Shown: positions 13,380-25,573, counted from the first letter of the stretch. The stretch is DNA of 64,000 nucleotides from Moringa oleifera (GCA_021397835.1 JAJFZO010000049.1:4965001-5029000), one strand, 5' to 3'. Program-made: numbers and translations. The notes: generated by a model from the letters alone, not told the origin.

Positions 13380-16250
13380 ATGGATCTTCTCAAGCAAGAG
13401 CTCCTCAAGAAACGCCAGAGCCTCGCCGAAGAAACTGGCGGCAAGAGATTCTTCAAGCGCTCCGAGATAGAACAGAAACAAATCCAAAAGCTACGCGAGC
13501 AGGAACGCCGGGAGCAAGAAGCTAAGAACCTCCGCAGAGCCGCCACCGATCCCTTCGCTACCAATGCAACAGCGGGTACTGACTCCAAATCCTCTACCGC
13601 TGCCACCTTCAACTCCAACGCAGCGGCCTCCTCCTCCTCCACCGTCACTGGGTCCAAATCCCTAACCGATGAAAGGAACATCGACAATCTTGTGCTACCC
13701 AGACAGGAAGTTATCCGGCGCCTCCGCTTCCTCAAGCAACCGATTACTCTCTTCGGCGAGGACGACGACGCGCGGCTCGACCGACTTAAATACGTGTTGA
13801 AAGCTGGGCTTTTCGAGGTTGACAGCGACATGACGGAAGGGCAGACTAATGATTTCTTGCGCGACATCGCAGAGCTGAGGAAGCGGCAGAAGTCGGGGAT
13901 TTTGAGCGAGAGGAAGAGGAAGGACAGGGAGGAAGGAGGGGGAGAGGATGGAGAGGGAGGGGGCGGGGAAGAGGAGTTGAGCGCCGATGGGGGTTCCAGT
14001 GGGGTCGACGCCGACAAGGATTTGAAGCGAATGAAGGCCAACTTCGATGAACTATGCGACGAGGACAAGATCCTGGTGTTCTTCAAAAGGTTGTTGAATG
14101 AGTGGAAGCAGGAGTTGGATGCCATGCCCGAGGCAGAGAAGCGGACGGCTAAAGGGAAGTCCATGGTGGCCACATTTAAGCAGTGTGCGAGGTATCTGAA
14201 TCCCTTGTTCAAGTTTTGTAGGAAGAAGGTGAGTGCTTTTGTTTCTTTCCTTTCGGTTTTGGCTCGAAGAGCAGTTTTACATTACATGCTTGTTAAAGTT
14301 CCGTCACTTGCCTGTGGATCAAAGTGAAAGCATTTCTTATGCAGAGTAGATGAGGATGTGTACTTTTTTAGTTATGTCTAAGTTATAGGGAAATAGATTA
14401 GATCTGAGGCTTGGTTAAGTAGAATTTGTTTCTTTGTTCTATAGATGTGTCAAGATGATTGAACCAAATATGTACTGTCAAAATGTATGTTTATGTGCAC
14501 ATGCTACTGGTAGAATTTCCATTGTCTTAAGAATCTCTTTATACTGAATTGAGAAACTTGGTGGAAGTCAAGATTGTGAATCCTATGTATCTTTTAGTTG
14601 GATAACTGGAGCAGATTGTACTAGGTTAGTGTTTCTGGTGATACCATGTCTTAATTGAAGAATGAATTGGTAAAGCAGAGATGGTCTTAGAATCGTTGCA
14701 TAATTCACTTTACATAACCCCACAACCATGGAGAGGTTCTAGCCTGTTAACATGATCACTCAATTGCCGGGTTTTGTGATTCGAACTAATGTCAAAGATT
14801 ACCCTTTTCAGTATGATGCTATAAACTTCAGGAAATAGGTTTTACCCATGAAGAAGAATGGCCAAAGTTGATATCCCTAGATGATATTGCAGAAGGTGCT
14901 GCAAGTCTCGTCCATGTATAAAGGTGCTGCAAGTGCCATGCCCCTAGATAAAGCTGCTACAAGTCTCATGCCCATGTACAAAGCTTTGTTGTTAGCGTCC
15001 CATGTTATACCTGTTAGCTTTTTTCTCAACCCTTTGGGCACAGATGCTTTCGGTCCCTGGTCTTATTGATTTCTTCACCACCTTTTTTTTCTTAATTCCT
15101 GTCGTGTACTGTTGTATACCTCTCATGTATTAGGGTCCATTTCCTTTTTGGGGTTGTTTTTTCAATGAGGCTATTGCTTGCAATAAAAGAAAAAGAAGTT
15201 TGGAAGCCCTTCGAGTTTTTTTCAGTCAAGTATATATTTGCAGTCACTAGGTTCCATACATGGGCAACATTTACATCTGATAAGAATTAGATCGTTGCTA
15301 TTTCTTGGAAATCCACCAACCTGACTAGATGAATGGTTTTGATTAGTCAATGCAGTATTGAACCATAGTTTGGTTGAATTGATTGGCATCAGTATGTTGG
15401 ATGTAGTGTTATCTCTTATAGGTTGAGCTTCATCTAGGTGGAGAGAAGCTCACAAAGCCATTGTGACTGTTTGGAGGCGATGGTTATGTAGGATAGAGCT
15501 TAAATCAATGAAACCCTTTGGTAGTGAGACAAATGATATCTGCCAGTGATGGCATTGTTGGATTTTTCACCTAGTAAAGAGCCATAAACTCAGTTCTAAT
15601 TTGTTTGTGATGACACCCCCAGTCCTTCCCTCCTCCCCCCCTTTCCCTTTCTTTTGGTTCCAGCCTTCCCTGGATCAAAGTAGAGAGAGTAAACCCATTG
15701 GTTTCTTTTCCTTTCCAATTGAGGAACTTATGTTTAGATGCGATTTGATTATTATTGCAGTTCTGATTTTGGATTCGTGCATGCATTTAAGTTATAACAC
15801 ATTGTATCATTCTATTTGTAGGTTCTTCCAGATGACATTCGTCAAGCTTTAATGGTGGTGGTGGAATGCTGTATGAAGCGAGATTACCTTGCTGCAATGG
15901 ACCATTATATTAAGTTGGCCATTGGTAATGCTCCTTGGCCTATTGGTGTTACTATGGTTGGTATTCATGAACGTTCAGCACGTGAGAAGATTTACACCAA
16001 CAGTGTTGCCCACATCATGAATGATGAGACAACTCGCAAATACTTGCAGTCAGTGAAAAGATTAATGACTTTCTGCCAACGACGTTATCCAACAATGCCT
16101 TCCAAGGCAGTCGAGTTCAATAGCTTGGCAAATGGTAGCGACTTACAGTCACTACTAGCGGAAGAGAGAGTATCTGGGCATAATCATCCATTACCTCATT
16201 CAGAGGACAGGCTTCGACTGATGCCTGCCACTGCCCTAAAGGATAACTAG
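13380..16250 (+). CDS. PRP18: Pre-mRNA-splicing factor 18 (PRP18)
   Basis: U5 snRNP-associated factor of the second splicing step, where it helps join the exons. There are two exons, 13380-14228 and 15822-16250, joined in phase 0, giving 425 residues, close to other plant PRP18 proteins. The N terminus MDLLKQELLKKRQSLAEETG and FFKRSEIEQKQIQKLREQER is a charged helix. NLVLPRQEVIRRLRFLKQPI followed by TLFGEDD is the PRP4/PRP18-type motif (about residues 103-128). A linker of Gly, Glu and Arg follows (about 175-205). The conserved Prp18 domain runs from DELCDEDKILVFFKRLLNEW through WPIGVTMVGIHERSAREKIY to FCQRRYPTMPSKAVEFNSLA. The intron is about 1.6 kb. The long open frame antisense to exon 1 is a composition shadow. 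Confidence 0.96.
14890..14985. repeat. Degenerate short tandem repeat in PRP18 intron
   Basis: Imperfect units built on GGTGCTGCAAGT / GCTGCTACAAGTCTCATGCC with CCATGTATAAAG-like spacers repeat about three times. They give an open frame by chance, but I see no coding function. Confidence 0.6.
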
Positions 16251-16581
16251 TTATTGTAATCATCTCTGTGGAATAGCATGATGTTTGAATATTCTAAATA
16301 CTATGTACTTATGTTGGAATACTCTAAATACTATGTGCTTTCAAATGCCTGGCTTGCACTGATAATCGAGATCGGCCATGATTAATTGGTTAAATTGCAC
16401 TGGCAGGTGAAATTGAGATGTCATACTGACAAAGGAATTCATTATTTGCATGACTAGCGGAAATCACTTATTAAAAATGAGATCTCAACTAAAACTTTCA
16501 GGCCCCTTTATCTGGAAGGGGGAAAGATTGTTACATGCACAAGGACTCCATGTTGACTCAGTTTCTTATTGTAATCATTTT

Positions 16582-16647
16582 TGGTGATAACAATGCCTGG
16601 TTGTGAAACTGATGTGGTGATAACAATGCCTGGTTGTGAAACTGATG
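16582..16647. repeat. 33-bp perfect tandem duplication
   Basis: Two adjacent copies of a 33-bp unit starting TGGTGATAACAATGCCTGG, the first at 16582 and the second at 16615. Confidence 0.9.
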
Positions 16648-17145
16648 TATACGTTGATAGTGTGAAGTAATGCTCAGGATGCATATGGATGATATTCTTT
16701 AGGAATTTGGCTAATTTCTGACGCAATGCAAAATCTTGGGATTATTACTGACGCAATCCTTTCTGGTGTTTTATTGCTTGCTTAAAAGGTGCTTGGTATC
16801 AATGTTTATTTGTGGACGTGGGTTATGGGATTTGTTTGTAATTGTGGCATTAGAATCTCTAGCCGTATTCTTAATTCATTGATGGTAGATCTGTTAAGCT
16901 GTTGTGCTATTCTAGTGCTAACAACAACATAGATGGCAATAAAATTACATTTTTTAATGATTTGTGTTTTTAAAAAATGTTATGTAATGATTTAATAAAA
17001 GTAAATGATACATGTCCAAAAAGCAACCCCTTGAGCATATTTTCCTTTTTCCCATTCGCCGATCTGAAGGCAAGACCCGAGAAGTAATTAAAAGACAGTG
17101 AAGAAATAGGCATGGGTAAGACCACGTATCAAAACCAGGCATCCT

Positions 17146-17160
17146 ATTGGTCCGACCAAT
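17146..17160. promoter_or_regulatory. Palindromic double CCAAT box upstream of PsaD
   Basis: ATTGGTC-C-GACCAAT is a perfect 7-bp inverted repeat with a 1-base centre, about 160 bp upstream of the PsaD start codon. It places two CCAAT cores on opposite strands. An ACGT core lies at about 17120-17130, and an inverted GATAAGG (I-box-like) follows at about 17165. Both are motif types found in light-responsive promoters. No TATA box is visible in the pyrimidine-rich 100 bp before the ATG. Confidence 0.55.
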
Positions 17161-17318
17161 ATCACCTTATCCAAAAATCCAAACTGTGAACACCGCCATT
17201 CATCCAAAATCCCCTTCTCTTTCCTTCACATAAACTCTCCATAATCTCATCTATCCCAACCGTCCTTCACATCCTGCAGAACTCCATCTTCCTCTTCCAA
17301 AACTCCATAATCATCGAC

Positions 17319-17939
17319 ATGGCAACCCAATCCGGCCTCTTCACCCCGACGCTTACCACCCCAAAACCCACCAAGCTTCCATGGAAACCCACGTCTTCCT
17401 TCTCCTTCACCAGCCCCAAGCCCTTCTCCTTCTCCATGCCTCAAAGATTCATCAGAGCTGCAGCCGCCGAGGAGAAAACTGAAGCACCCACAAAAGAAGC
17501 CCCCGTTGGGTTCACCCCACCCGAGTTGGATCCCAACACCCCGTCGCCGATCTTCGGAGGAAGCACAGGAGGGCTGCTGAGGAAAGCCCAAGTGGAAGAG
17601 TTCTACGTTATCACATGGGATTCGCCGAAGGAACAGATCTTTGAGATGCCAACCGGCGGAGCCGCCATCATGAGGCAAGGACCGAACCTGCTTAAACTTG
17701 CCAGGAAAGAACAGTGCTTGGCTCTCGGCACCAGGTTGAGGTCCAAGTACAAGATCAAGTACCAGTTCTACAGAGTCTTCCCTAATGGTGAAGTCCAGTA
17801 TCTCCACCCCAAAGACGGAGTTTACCCGGAGAAGGTGAACCCTGGACGCCAAGGGGTGGGCCAGAACTTCAGGTCCATTGGGAAGAATGTTAGTCCCATT
17901 GAAGTTAAGTTCACTGGGAAGCAAGTCCATGATTTGTGA
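17319..17939 (+). CDS. PSAD: Photosystem I reaction centre subunit II, chloroplast precursor
   Basis: Stromal subunit of photosystem I that forms the docking site for ferredoxin. It is a single exon of 206 residues, and PsaD genes of plants are typically intronless. Residues 1 to about 45 are a Ser/Thr/Pro-rich transit peptide ([20 protein letters not shown]). The mature part has the acidic/Ala linker [20 protein letters not shown], then [40 protein letters not shown], the basic ferredoxin-facing segment [20 protein letters not shown], and the C terminus [20 protein letters not shown]. The ATG chosen is the first in the frame after the promoter. Strong light-dependent expression is expected of this family. 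The antisense open frame over the same bases is a shadow. Confidence 0.98.
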   Translation: MATQSGLFTPTLTTPKPTKLPWKPTSSFSFTSPKPFSFSMPQRFIRAAAAEEKTEAPTKEAPVGFTPPELDPNTPSPIFGGSTGGLLRKAQVEEFYVITWDSPKEQIFEMPTGGAAIMRQGPNLLKLARKEQCLALGTRLRSKYKIKYQFYRVFPNGEVQYLHPKDGVYPEKVNPGRQGVGQNFRSIGKNVSPIEVKFTGKQVHDL

Positions 17940-20111
17940 GGTGAGATTGTGTTGAAAGAGATGATGTAACAGTGATTTTCATCATGTAATTATAGTCTGC
18001 TTCCTTATTTCATGTTTTGCCCGCCTCTGTATTTCCTAAACTCTATGAAGTGTTTGGTTTTCAAGAATTCAATCTCATGCTTTGAGAAATAGATCTATTA
18101 TGAAGTAGTTTCTCCATCACACAATTATGTAATAACCAATTAAAATTTCTATGTTATTTGGTGAAAATTGTAAGAATTAAAATTAAATAAATTATAATAA
18201 TTTATTTAATTAAAGAACAGATAGTAGAATACATGTATACATATATAAAGCTCTTGAACTATGTTTGATTTTTATCAATTACATCAATTATATGTTTTAA
18301 TTTAACGTATTTACATTATATTAAAAAAATAAAAAGAAAGATATTAAAATTAAATATTTTTTAAATGAATAAAAATATTCAAATTATTATTGTAAAAAAT
18401 TAATATATATTATTTGTATTATTAAAATTTTATAAAAATATTTTCAAAGTTAAAAAATATTAACATTTAAAGGATGAATTTGAAATGGGTATAAATTTAT
18501 TAGAATTATTTTTATGGTATTTTAATAATAAAAACATTTTTATTTTTTTACAACCGATTAAACACTTAATTTAGATTAAATTAATATATTAAGTGTATAA
18601 TTATATTTTTGATATAAATAATAAAATAAGTATAATTTAAAATATTTTATATTTATTTCAATAAAAATAAAAAAATAAATATTATTTAAAATTTTAAATA
18701 ACATGATTTTAAATTTTTTATTTTAAATTTTAAAATATTTTAAAGTAAATTTTAATTAATAAAACATAATCATATTAGATATTTAAATTGATCATCTTGT
18801 AATATGATTTAAGATTTTAATAAATTTTAAAAAATATTTAAATTATTAATTCTCATCAATTAAAATCTGTTCGGATATTGTTACTTTGATTTTTAATTTA
18901 AAAAAAAAATGAACAACTTAAGAAACCAATGACTAGTTAAAAGGATAATCTAATTTTGTCACTCGGTACGTTGGTGATTTGCGATTAAAAGTATGGAGAT
19001 AGCTTTGACCATGGCTGCAGCCAATTTGTTACTTATTGTTGATTTCCAGCTTCCCGTATTTTATCCCTGCCGGCATGAGTTTGAAAATAAGACAAGTGGG
19101 CTGCTAAGGTCCTGCTTGGTGTTATTGCTACATCTTGGACAATATTTTAGTTTGGGCTATTATCTTACAATTCATTTTATAATAAAATAATTCTGAGCTA
19201 AATTTACAATAATTTTTTTAAAATTTATTTTTAAATATAAATATAAAAATAGATATTTTAAAGTTAAGAGTAAAAATAAAAAGAGAGGAATTATTTTTTA
19301 AAAATTTAAATGATGTTTATTCACAATTAAATTATTTATCAATTTTTATTGAATCTAAATTTATTATATAAATTAATTATGTGCTCACAAAATGCACAAG
19401 TTATTTATTGTATTTAATATGTGTTGAACATTTTTCAATAATAATATTAATAAATCATTTAAAATTATAATCTAAAATTTTAAATTATAAATCTATTGAT
19501 AGATATAATTTTTTATCTTAAATCAAGAAAAACAATAAATGTATATTGACGTAATTGATCAAAGGGAAATAAAAATAAATAATTTGCAATAATATATAAT
19601 GAATGAAAAAAATAATATTCGATATCAATATGAACTTTCCAGAGAATATCTTCAAAAGTATGGGCTGCTATTTAAAATTCTGATTGAATGAGAGATTTTT
19701 ATTTTAAAGTTGTCAAACTCTTTTATATTCAAAAAAGCATTAAATATAAATTTATTTTAATATTAATTTTAATTTTTTCTTAGTAATCTCATGTTGCATG
19801 TTACTGATGCTTTTTAATTTTATATTAAAATTTAATTAACTAATATTTATTTAAATTTTAAAAGAGGTAAAATTTTATATGTTAATTAATAAAATAATTT
19901 AAAAAATGTAAGATTTAGCGATTACATCAAAATTTTCAGCATGAAATATTTTCAGGTTCTAATAATAAGGAATTTCATATTATATTATTATATTTATTAA
20001 AAGTAATTAATAATCTTGCACTGTTTTAGAAATAATTAATAATTTAAGTAGATATTTTGGATATTTTTATGGGGTATTTTTTTCTGTAGCCGTCCGTACA
20101 AAGATATTTGC
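17940..20111. other. AT-rich spacer between PsaD and the MULE
   Basis: About 2.2 kb of extreme A+T sequence with no coding frame longer than about 65 codons and none recognisable. The frame at 18993-19190 has no homology that I can see. Nothing functional is visible. Confidence 0.6.
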
Positions 20112-20114
20112 GTA

Positions 20115-20175
20115 AATAATCAAAATTAGTAATGTATTTGTTTTTAGCACCTTTTTGACATTTAAGACAAAATTA
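20115..20175 (+). repeat. Left terminal inverted repeat of the MULE (approximate)
   Basis: It contains AATAATCAAAATTAG, then TTTTTAGCACC, then AAGACAAAATTATCC. The same three blocks occur in this order, inverted, at 29056-29070, about 28997-29006 and about 28940-28965. Spacing differs between the two ends, so the repeat is diverged. Confidence 0.55.
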
Positions 20176-20633
20176 TCCTTTCTCTAACATGTGCAATTAC
20201 TTATTTGTCCAAACAGAGAATTTGAGAAGTCAAACAAATCAAACGTTTCCCTTTCCCTCTCTTATTACTCTGGCGCTAAACTTCATCACTTAGTTTCTTC
20301 CCTCTACATTCGGTGTTTGTTCATTTCTTCTCTTTCGTTGTAAACCGACCTTTGAAGAATATCCGCAAGCTACTGAGTCAGAAGAAAATCAATAGCAGTA
20401 TATTTCTTAACAATATTTTCAACTCAAATTCTTCATTCCTTTCTGCTGAATATCGACTTAGTTTCATCCCTCGTTTTTCATTCATTGTTTTTTTAATATT
20501 TTTGAGTTTGGTTTATGGGTATAATAACTTGAATACACGTTTTGTTTAATATTTTTGGGCTTTGGTATTAGTTTTCCAATCTGCGATGTTTGGGTAAAAA
20601 ATCGCAGTGTAGTTTTGCATGAGTTTATCAGAT

Positions 20634-20820
20634 TCGTACCATGTTAGGGCAAATCGTTCATAGTTTTAGGAATCGCACTAATTAATCGTACCTAGTTTCA
20701 TAAATCGTACCTAATTTTACAGAATCGTACCTAATTTCGGTAAATCGTACCTAATTTCGGTAAATCGTACCTTATTTTTGTAAATCGTACCTAGTTTTGG
20801 TAAATCGTACCAATTTATCG
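20634..20820 (+). repeat. CGTACC array A, exact 20-bp period, upstream of the ULP1-like gene
   Basis: Eight CGTACC cores. From 20701 to 20820 six units follow at exactly 20 bp (cores at 20706, 20726, 20746, 20766, 20786 and 20806), with unit TAAATCGTACCTAATTTCGG. The array lies in the probable 5' leader intron, whose acceptor CCTGTAG directly abuts the ATG at 20888. Confidence 0.9.
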
Positions 20821-20887
20821 TATCAAGTTTTTTAAATCGTTTCTTATTATTGTTTACTCTAATTTTGATGTTTTCTCGCCCCTGTAG

Positions 20888-23800
20888 ATGGCAACCAGCT
20901 CTACTTCTCAGAAGCCATACGTGATCCCCAGAGAGTCCTGGAAGACCGGAAAGATTCTAAAACACTGCGACAATGATGTCGTCCCTACCTTGAAGGAAAT
21001 TATGGATGACTCTCAGAAAGAGAAGTTTGAAGGGACCTGCTTGGGGCATTTTCTACACTTGCACAAAGATTTCAACTTCTCTGGGATTATTATCCACAAT
21101 CTTCTGCTGCGAGAGATACAACAAAACCGCGAGGACGAAATGTGGTTTAGGCTGGGGCAGAATGAAGTTCGCTTTAGCAAAATCGAATTCTGCCTAATCA
21201 CTGGCTTGAAGTTTGGCGAGCTACTAGACACAGACAAAATTGCAGAAAATCCATCTGGTATTCTCGCTAAATACTTCGGCGGGCGGGGTAACGTCAGCGG
21301 TAGTAGCATTAAGACAAGGCTGCTGGAAGGAGAGTTCGAAGACGAAGATGACAAGCTGAAGTTGGCCTTGCTGTATCTGCTAAATGGTTTCATCAAAAGC
21401 CATGACGAGCGCCAGTATGTACCCACGTGGCAGTTCCATTTAGTAGATAACATTGAAGCCTTCAACTGCTTTCCATGGGGCACATGGGTGTACTGCAACT
21501 CCTTGCAACATTTTAAGAAGGTAGTTGCGAATCGAGCCATGGACGTTAAAAGGGTCAACTACAATGCCTATGGCTTCATATGGGCACTGCAAGTAAGGAT
21601 CATACCTTTTTTATTTTTTTTTTCATTTATTTAATTGAATACATGTTTTATCTTCATGAAGCCTAACTTGATTTTCTCTTATTTTTCCATAGATTTTTGC
21701 CTTCGAAGTGATTCCTGCTACCAACATGCACGGTAGTAAGTTGTCAGGCTCGAACCTGCCATTGCCTAGAATTTGCCGATGGAGGTTCCATCGGAAGCCA
21801 CATGCAGCAGATTGTAAGAAGATTTTCACTAACACTGTAAGTATACTTATCATGTCTTCATTTTCATTTCGTACATACCATTCTGATTTCGTGTCTTCAT
21901 TTTTCAATTTCGTACCTTCATTCAAATTTTTGTCTCATTTTTCAAATTCGTACCTTAATTCTCAATTTCGTACCTACATGCATTCTCAATTTCGTGTCTT
22001 CAATTTTTTGTTTTGTGTCTATATTCTCAATTTCGTGTCTTTATTTTTCATCGTACCTTAATTCTCAAATTCGTACCTACATGCATTCTCAATTCGTGTC
22101 TTTAATTTTTAATTTCGTGCCTATATTCTCAATTTCGTGCCTTCATTTTTCAATTTCGTACCTTTTATTCTAAATTTCGTGCCTTTATTTTTCAATTTCG
22201 TACCTTTTATTATAAATTTCGTGCCTTTATTTTGTAATTTCGTACCTTAATTCCTCATTTCGTACCTTCATTCTTCATTTTATTTCTTCCATTTTCAATT
22301 TAGAAGCTTCATTTTGTTTTTTCAGATGGGGGCTAAGCTAAAGTTAGAGCCAACAATTGCTGAGAGTCATGCCCCCTATTATGTTGGCGTTGAAGATTCG
22401 ATCATGCCATTGCAGCCACATGCTCAATCCAATGTGCCGGCTACACGATCGAGTGGGGATGAGGACACTGTGGAGGGCCTCATCCAGGACAAGTCAACCA
22501 AATTGCATGCTGCTTTGCCAAAGCAATATAAGGTATGTATTCTTCATAATAGAAATGAGTTTTGTTGTTGTGTTTTATCATTAACAACTTATGTTACTTT
22601 CAGCGCCGAGTTGGCTTTCTTCCTGTCGAGCGACCAAGGGATCATGCATCTGATGAAGTCGTCAGTGACAGAAGAGAGTCGAGGCCACAGATGATGGCCC
22701 CTGAGGTGCGGGAGTACAACATTGAGGGTGAAGCACCTGGCGCAGAAAGAAATGCAGATGATTCAGAAGTTTACCGTCGCCTCACTGCTATGGAGGTGAA
22801 ATTAGATCTCCTTGAGGCGAGGCTAAACCAAATGGAATCACAAAATGAAAGACGCCATGAGGAGCAAATGGCAATCTTAAAATCCATCCAGCTCTCCCTG
22901 GGTGGATACGGATTTGGTGCTCGAGACCCTCCCCGCCCTATGTCAAAACCAGTTCCTAATGATGTAAGTAATGTCGTATGTAACAATTACTTTATATTCA
23001 ATTTTTAATATTGTACAACTTATTACATAAGGATGAAATCTTTAATTGTGTTCTCTTTCTTTCAGGGTGTCAATGCAGGCTCCACATCAAATCTTCCCAT
23101 CATTGAGGAAGCTGGGGCTTATGCAGAGGAAGTGGCCACTGCAGGGCCAATGGATGAGGAAGTGGCCCCTGCAGTAGATCCACAAAATGAAGCTGTGGGA
23201 GGCTTGGCTATTACCCCAGTTGAGGCAACTGACAGTGTGCTGCCAGTTGTTAGGACCCGTAAAAGGTCAAGACAACTGTGCAGCCCATATGTCAACCTTA
23301 ACACTGGGGAAAAAAGAGCCAAGTACTCTCACATGCTGAGTACAAAGGCCAAATTCTCAGACAATATCCTCAGTGCATTTAACGAGTTCATGAGTGGCCA
23401 ATCATAGTAAGTCATTTATAGTTACATTTTATGTTTTATTAGCTAGATTGAATTTTTATTTTTTAACTTGTACTTACACTCTATTTTCATTTTTTTTTAG
23501 CCGCAATGTAGGTATCGGCCATTCAGTTAGTACAGAGTGGTTTAAGGCCTTTAAAGACAATGATGAATGGGTCGATGACTCTGTAAGTTAGTTAATTTAC
23601 AAACTATTGTTCTTTACATTCTTACCATACTCGAATTAGCATTCGTGCCTTCACTTCGTATGCTGATTTAATTTTATATTATTATTTTTGTTGTGTTAAA
23701 CAGCATATTGAAGCATATTTGAGTCTCCTTCGAAGAAGGCAGAGGGAGTTCCCACAAGAATATGCACAAGATGTTTGCATCTGCGATCCGTGGCTCTATG

Positions 23801-24636
23801 TAAGTTTTTTGGACTTTAATTGTTTAGATGCTTTATATTCAATTTGTTTATTGACTTTGTTTTGCTCAATTTTGTAGACAGCAATGTTTTACATTTACAA
23901 CGAATATCAAGCGGATCCAGATGCTGATTGTCCTCCTCCACACTTCAATTTTGAAGCACACAAATGGGAACCAGACTTCCTGGATCGTGTGAGAGGCAAC
24001 TTCAGTCATGATTGTCCATCTTGGCACACTGTAAATAAGGTATGTATATCTTCATTGGTTGGAACACAAATTATTTTCTTGCAATATTACTTACACTCTT
24101 AACTGACATTTAAATAATATTTTTCAATGTAGTTGATGGTTCCATGCCACGTAGGGGGATCTCACTGGCTGTTAGTGGTTGTGGATCTGAAGACATTTTT
24201 CTTAAGGATTTATGACTCTTCCCGACAAGAGATCCCCAGTGAGGTGCGTATTCGGCAACAAAATCCCCTCAGATATATGCTACCTAGCTACATGGCTAGC
24301 GGAGGATATTTCATGCAGAAACCAGAGGTTAATAAGCCGAATATTCCACTCTCCTGCACACTAGAGCCAAAGAACAAGGTCCCCCAGCAGAGAAAAAGGT
24401 AAGAGTCTTTTTTTGCTAATTATTATCCTTATTTAGAAGTTTTATGTTCAATGTTAATTTCTTTTAACTGTGTTGTTTTTTTTTTCAGTGGCAATTGCGG
24501 ACCTCACATGCTGTACATAATAGAGCATTTGCTAACTGGGAAGACACTCAAATACACTGACAAAGACATGCCAAAGATACGAAAACATATGACATTACAT
24601 GTATTTGCTAATTCAATTGTAGATGATAAGGGTTGA
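20888..24636 (+). CDS. ULP1-like SUMO-protease (C48) gene carried by the MULE, DUF1985 N-terminal domain
   Basis: Ten exons: 20888-21592, 21693-21836, 22326-22532, 22604-22963, 23066-23406, 23501-23582, 23704-23799, 23878-24039, 24133-24398 and 24489-24636. They sum to 2511 nt, 836 residues, with no stop or frameshift and GT-AG at every junction. Residues about 40-235 are DUF1985-like (NEVRFSKIEFCLITGLKFGE). About 410-450 form a coiled coil (EVKLDLLEARLNQMESQNER). The C-terminal third is a C48 peptidase. His710 lies in GSHWLLVVVDL, Asp727 in IYDSS, Gln785 in PQQRKS and Cys791 in SGNCGPHML. The H-to-D spacing of 17 and Q-to-C spacing of 6 equal those in yeast Ulp1. C48 enzymes cleave SUMO precursors or conjugates. 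Whether this one does so, or serves the element, is unknown. Confidence 0.88.
21860..22290 (+). repeat. CGTACC/CGTGCC array B in intron 2 of the ULP1-like gene
   Basis: About 430 bp of units of roughly 20-22 bp built on TTTCGTACCTTCATT or TTTCGTGCCTTTATT, with TTCTCAA spacers. It fills nearly all of the intron between 21837 and 22325. The core matches array A, but the flanks differ (AATTTCG rather than AAATCG). Confidence 0.85.
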
Positions 24637-25573
24637 AACATTTTTATTCTTTTTACATTACATTGTATTCATTTGTATATACATTCAAAAATTGTGTATA
24701 ATATTTTTTTGCAAATAAAAGAATCATTTACAGTACATTGTATTCATTTGTATATACATTCAAAAATTATGTATAATATTTTTTTGCAAATAAAAGAATC
24801 ATTTACAGTACATTGTGCAATCATTTTACTTCTTCTCTAATCTACAAAAAAAATTTCATTATATTGTTAGTGTTCATTGAAGACTCTTGAATGTGCATGA
24901 ACATTGAAGATATGATTTCACTAATAAAGGTGCGATTTATTTACCATTAAAGGTACGATTTTTCTATCAAAGTACGAATTAATGGTACGATATAATACAT
25001 AAGGTACGATTTTTCCAAAAAAAAGGTACGAATTAATGATACGATATAATATATAAGGTACGATTTCACGGCTAAATGTACGAAATGATTGGGAGATTCA
25101 ATATTTAAGATACGATTTTTAATGTTGCATTTTTGAAAAAGATGATACGAATTAAAGGTACGATTTATTATTTAAAATATGAATACAATGTACGATTTTA
25201 CTAATAAACGTACGAATTAAAGGAGTGACATATTATGCAAGGTACGATTTTATGAATAAAGGTGCGAAATGATGGTGCGATTCAATATTTAAGTTACGAT
25301 TTTATGAATAAAGGTGCGAAATGATGGTGCGATTCAAAATTTAAGTTACGATTTTATTGTTACAAGTGTGAAAATGACCGTGCGAATTGAAGGCACGATT
25401 TTTAATTTAAGATACGATTACAATGTACGCTTTCACTAATAAAGGTGCGAATTAAAGGTACGAATTAAAGGTGCGAATTAAAGGTACGAATTAAGAATAT
25501 CAAAATAATATACCAATCAGTAATGAAAAATAAGTTTGCAAATAATAATAATATAATCAAAACATTAGAATTA
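24637..25573. other. 3' spacer between the convergent MULE genes, with GGTACG array C (about 24930-25500)
   Basis: After the 75-bp duplication, about 570 bp are filled with irregular units of GGTACGATTTT, GGTACGAATTAA and GGTGCGAAATGATGG types. Read on the minus strand the core is AAATCGTACC, the same as array A. No coding frame is present. The spacing is irregular, unlike array A. Confidence 0.8.
24661..24810 (+). repeat. 75-bp tandem duplication at the 3' end of the ULP1-like gene
   Basis: Two adjacent 75-bp copies starting CATTGTATTCATTTGTATAT, at 24661 and 24736, differing at one visible base. Each copy carries GCAAATAAAAGAATC, a possible polyadenylation signal, so the transcript may have two equivalent 3' end sites. 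Confidence 0.85.

Larger units (their letters stand above)
16251..17318. other. Spacer between PRP18 and PsaD, with PsaD promoter at its right end
   Basis: The spacer holds the PRP18 3' flank, a 33-bp tandem duplication at 16582-16647 and, from about 17100, the compact promoter of the PsaD gene. No other gene is seen. Confidence 0.6.

Noticed and set aside
13232..14212. 326-codon open frame on the minus strand
   Set aside because: It lies exactly antisense to PRP18 exon 1 and is a run of Ser, Arg and Pro caused by the GC-rich, purine-biased coding strand. PRP18 itself is unmistakable.
17247..17930. 227-codon minus-strand open frame
   Set aside because: Antisense shadow of PsaD, which is recognised over its whole length.
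18993..19190. Short hydrophobic open frame in the AT-rich spacer
   Set aside because: 65 codons, isolated, and no promoter or family resemblance. AT-rich DNA gives such Leu/Ile/Tyr frames by chance.
20701..20820. CRISPR-like appearance of regularly spaced repeats
   Set aside because: The period is only 20 bp, there are no unique spacers of constant length, and the locus is a plant nuclear transposon. It is a minisatellite-like motif array.
21013..21558. 181-codon minus-strand frame
   Set aside because: Antisense to the DUF1985 exon of the MULE protease gene; no known domain.
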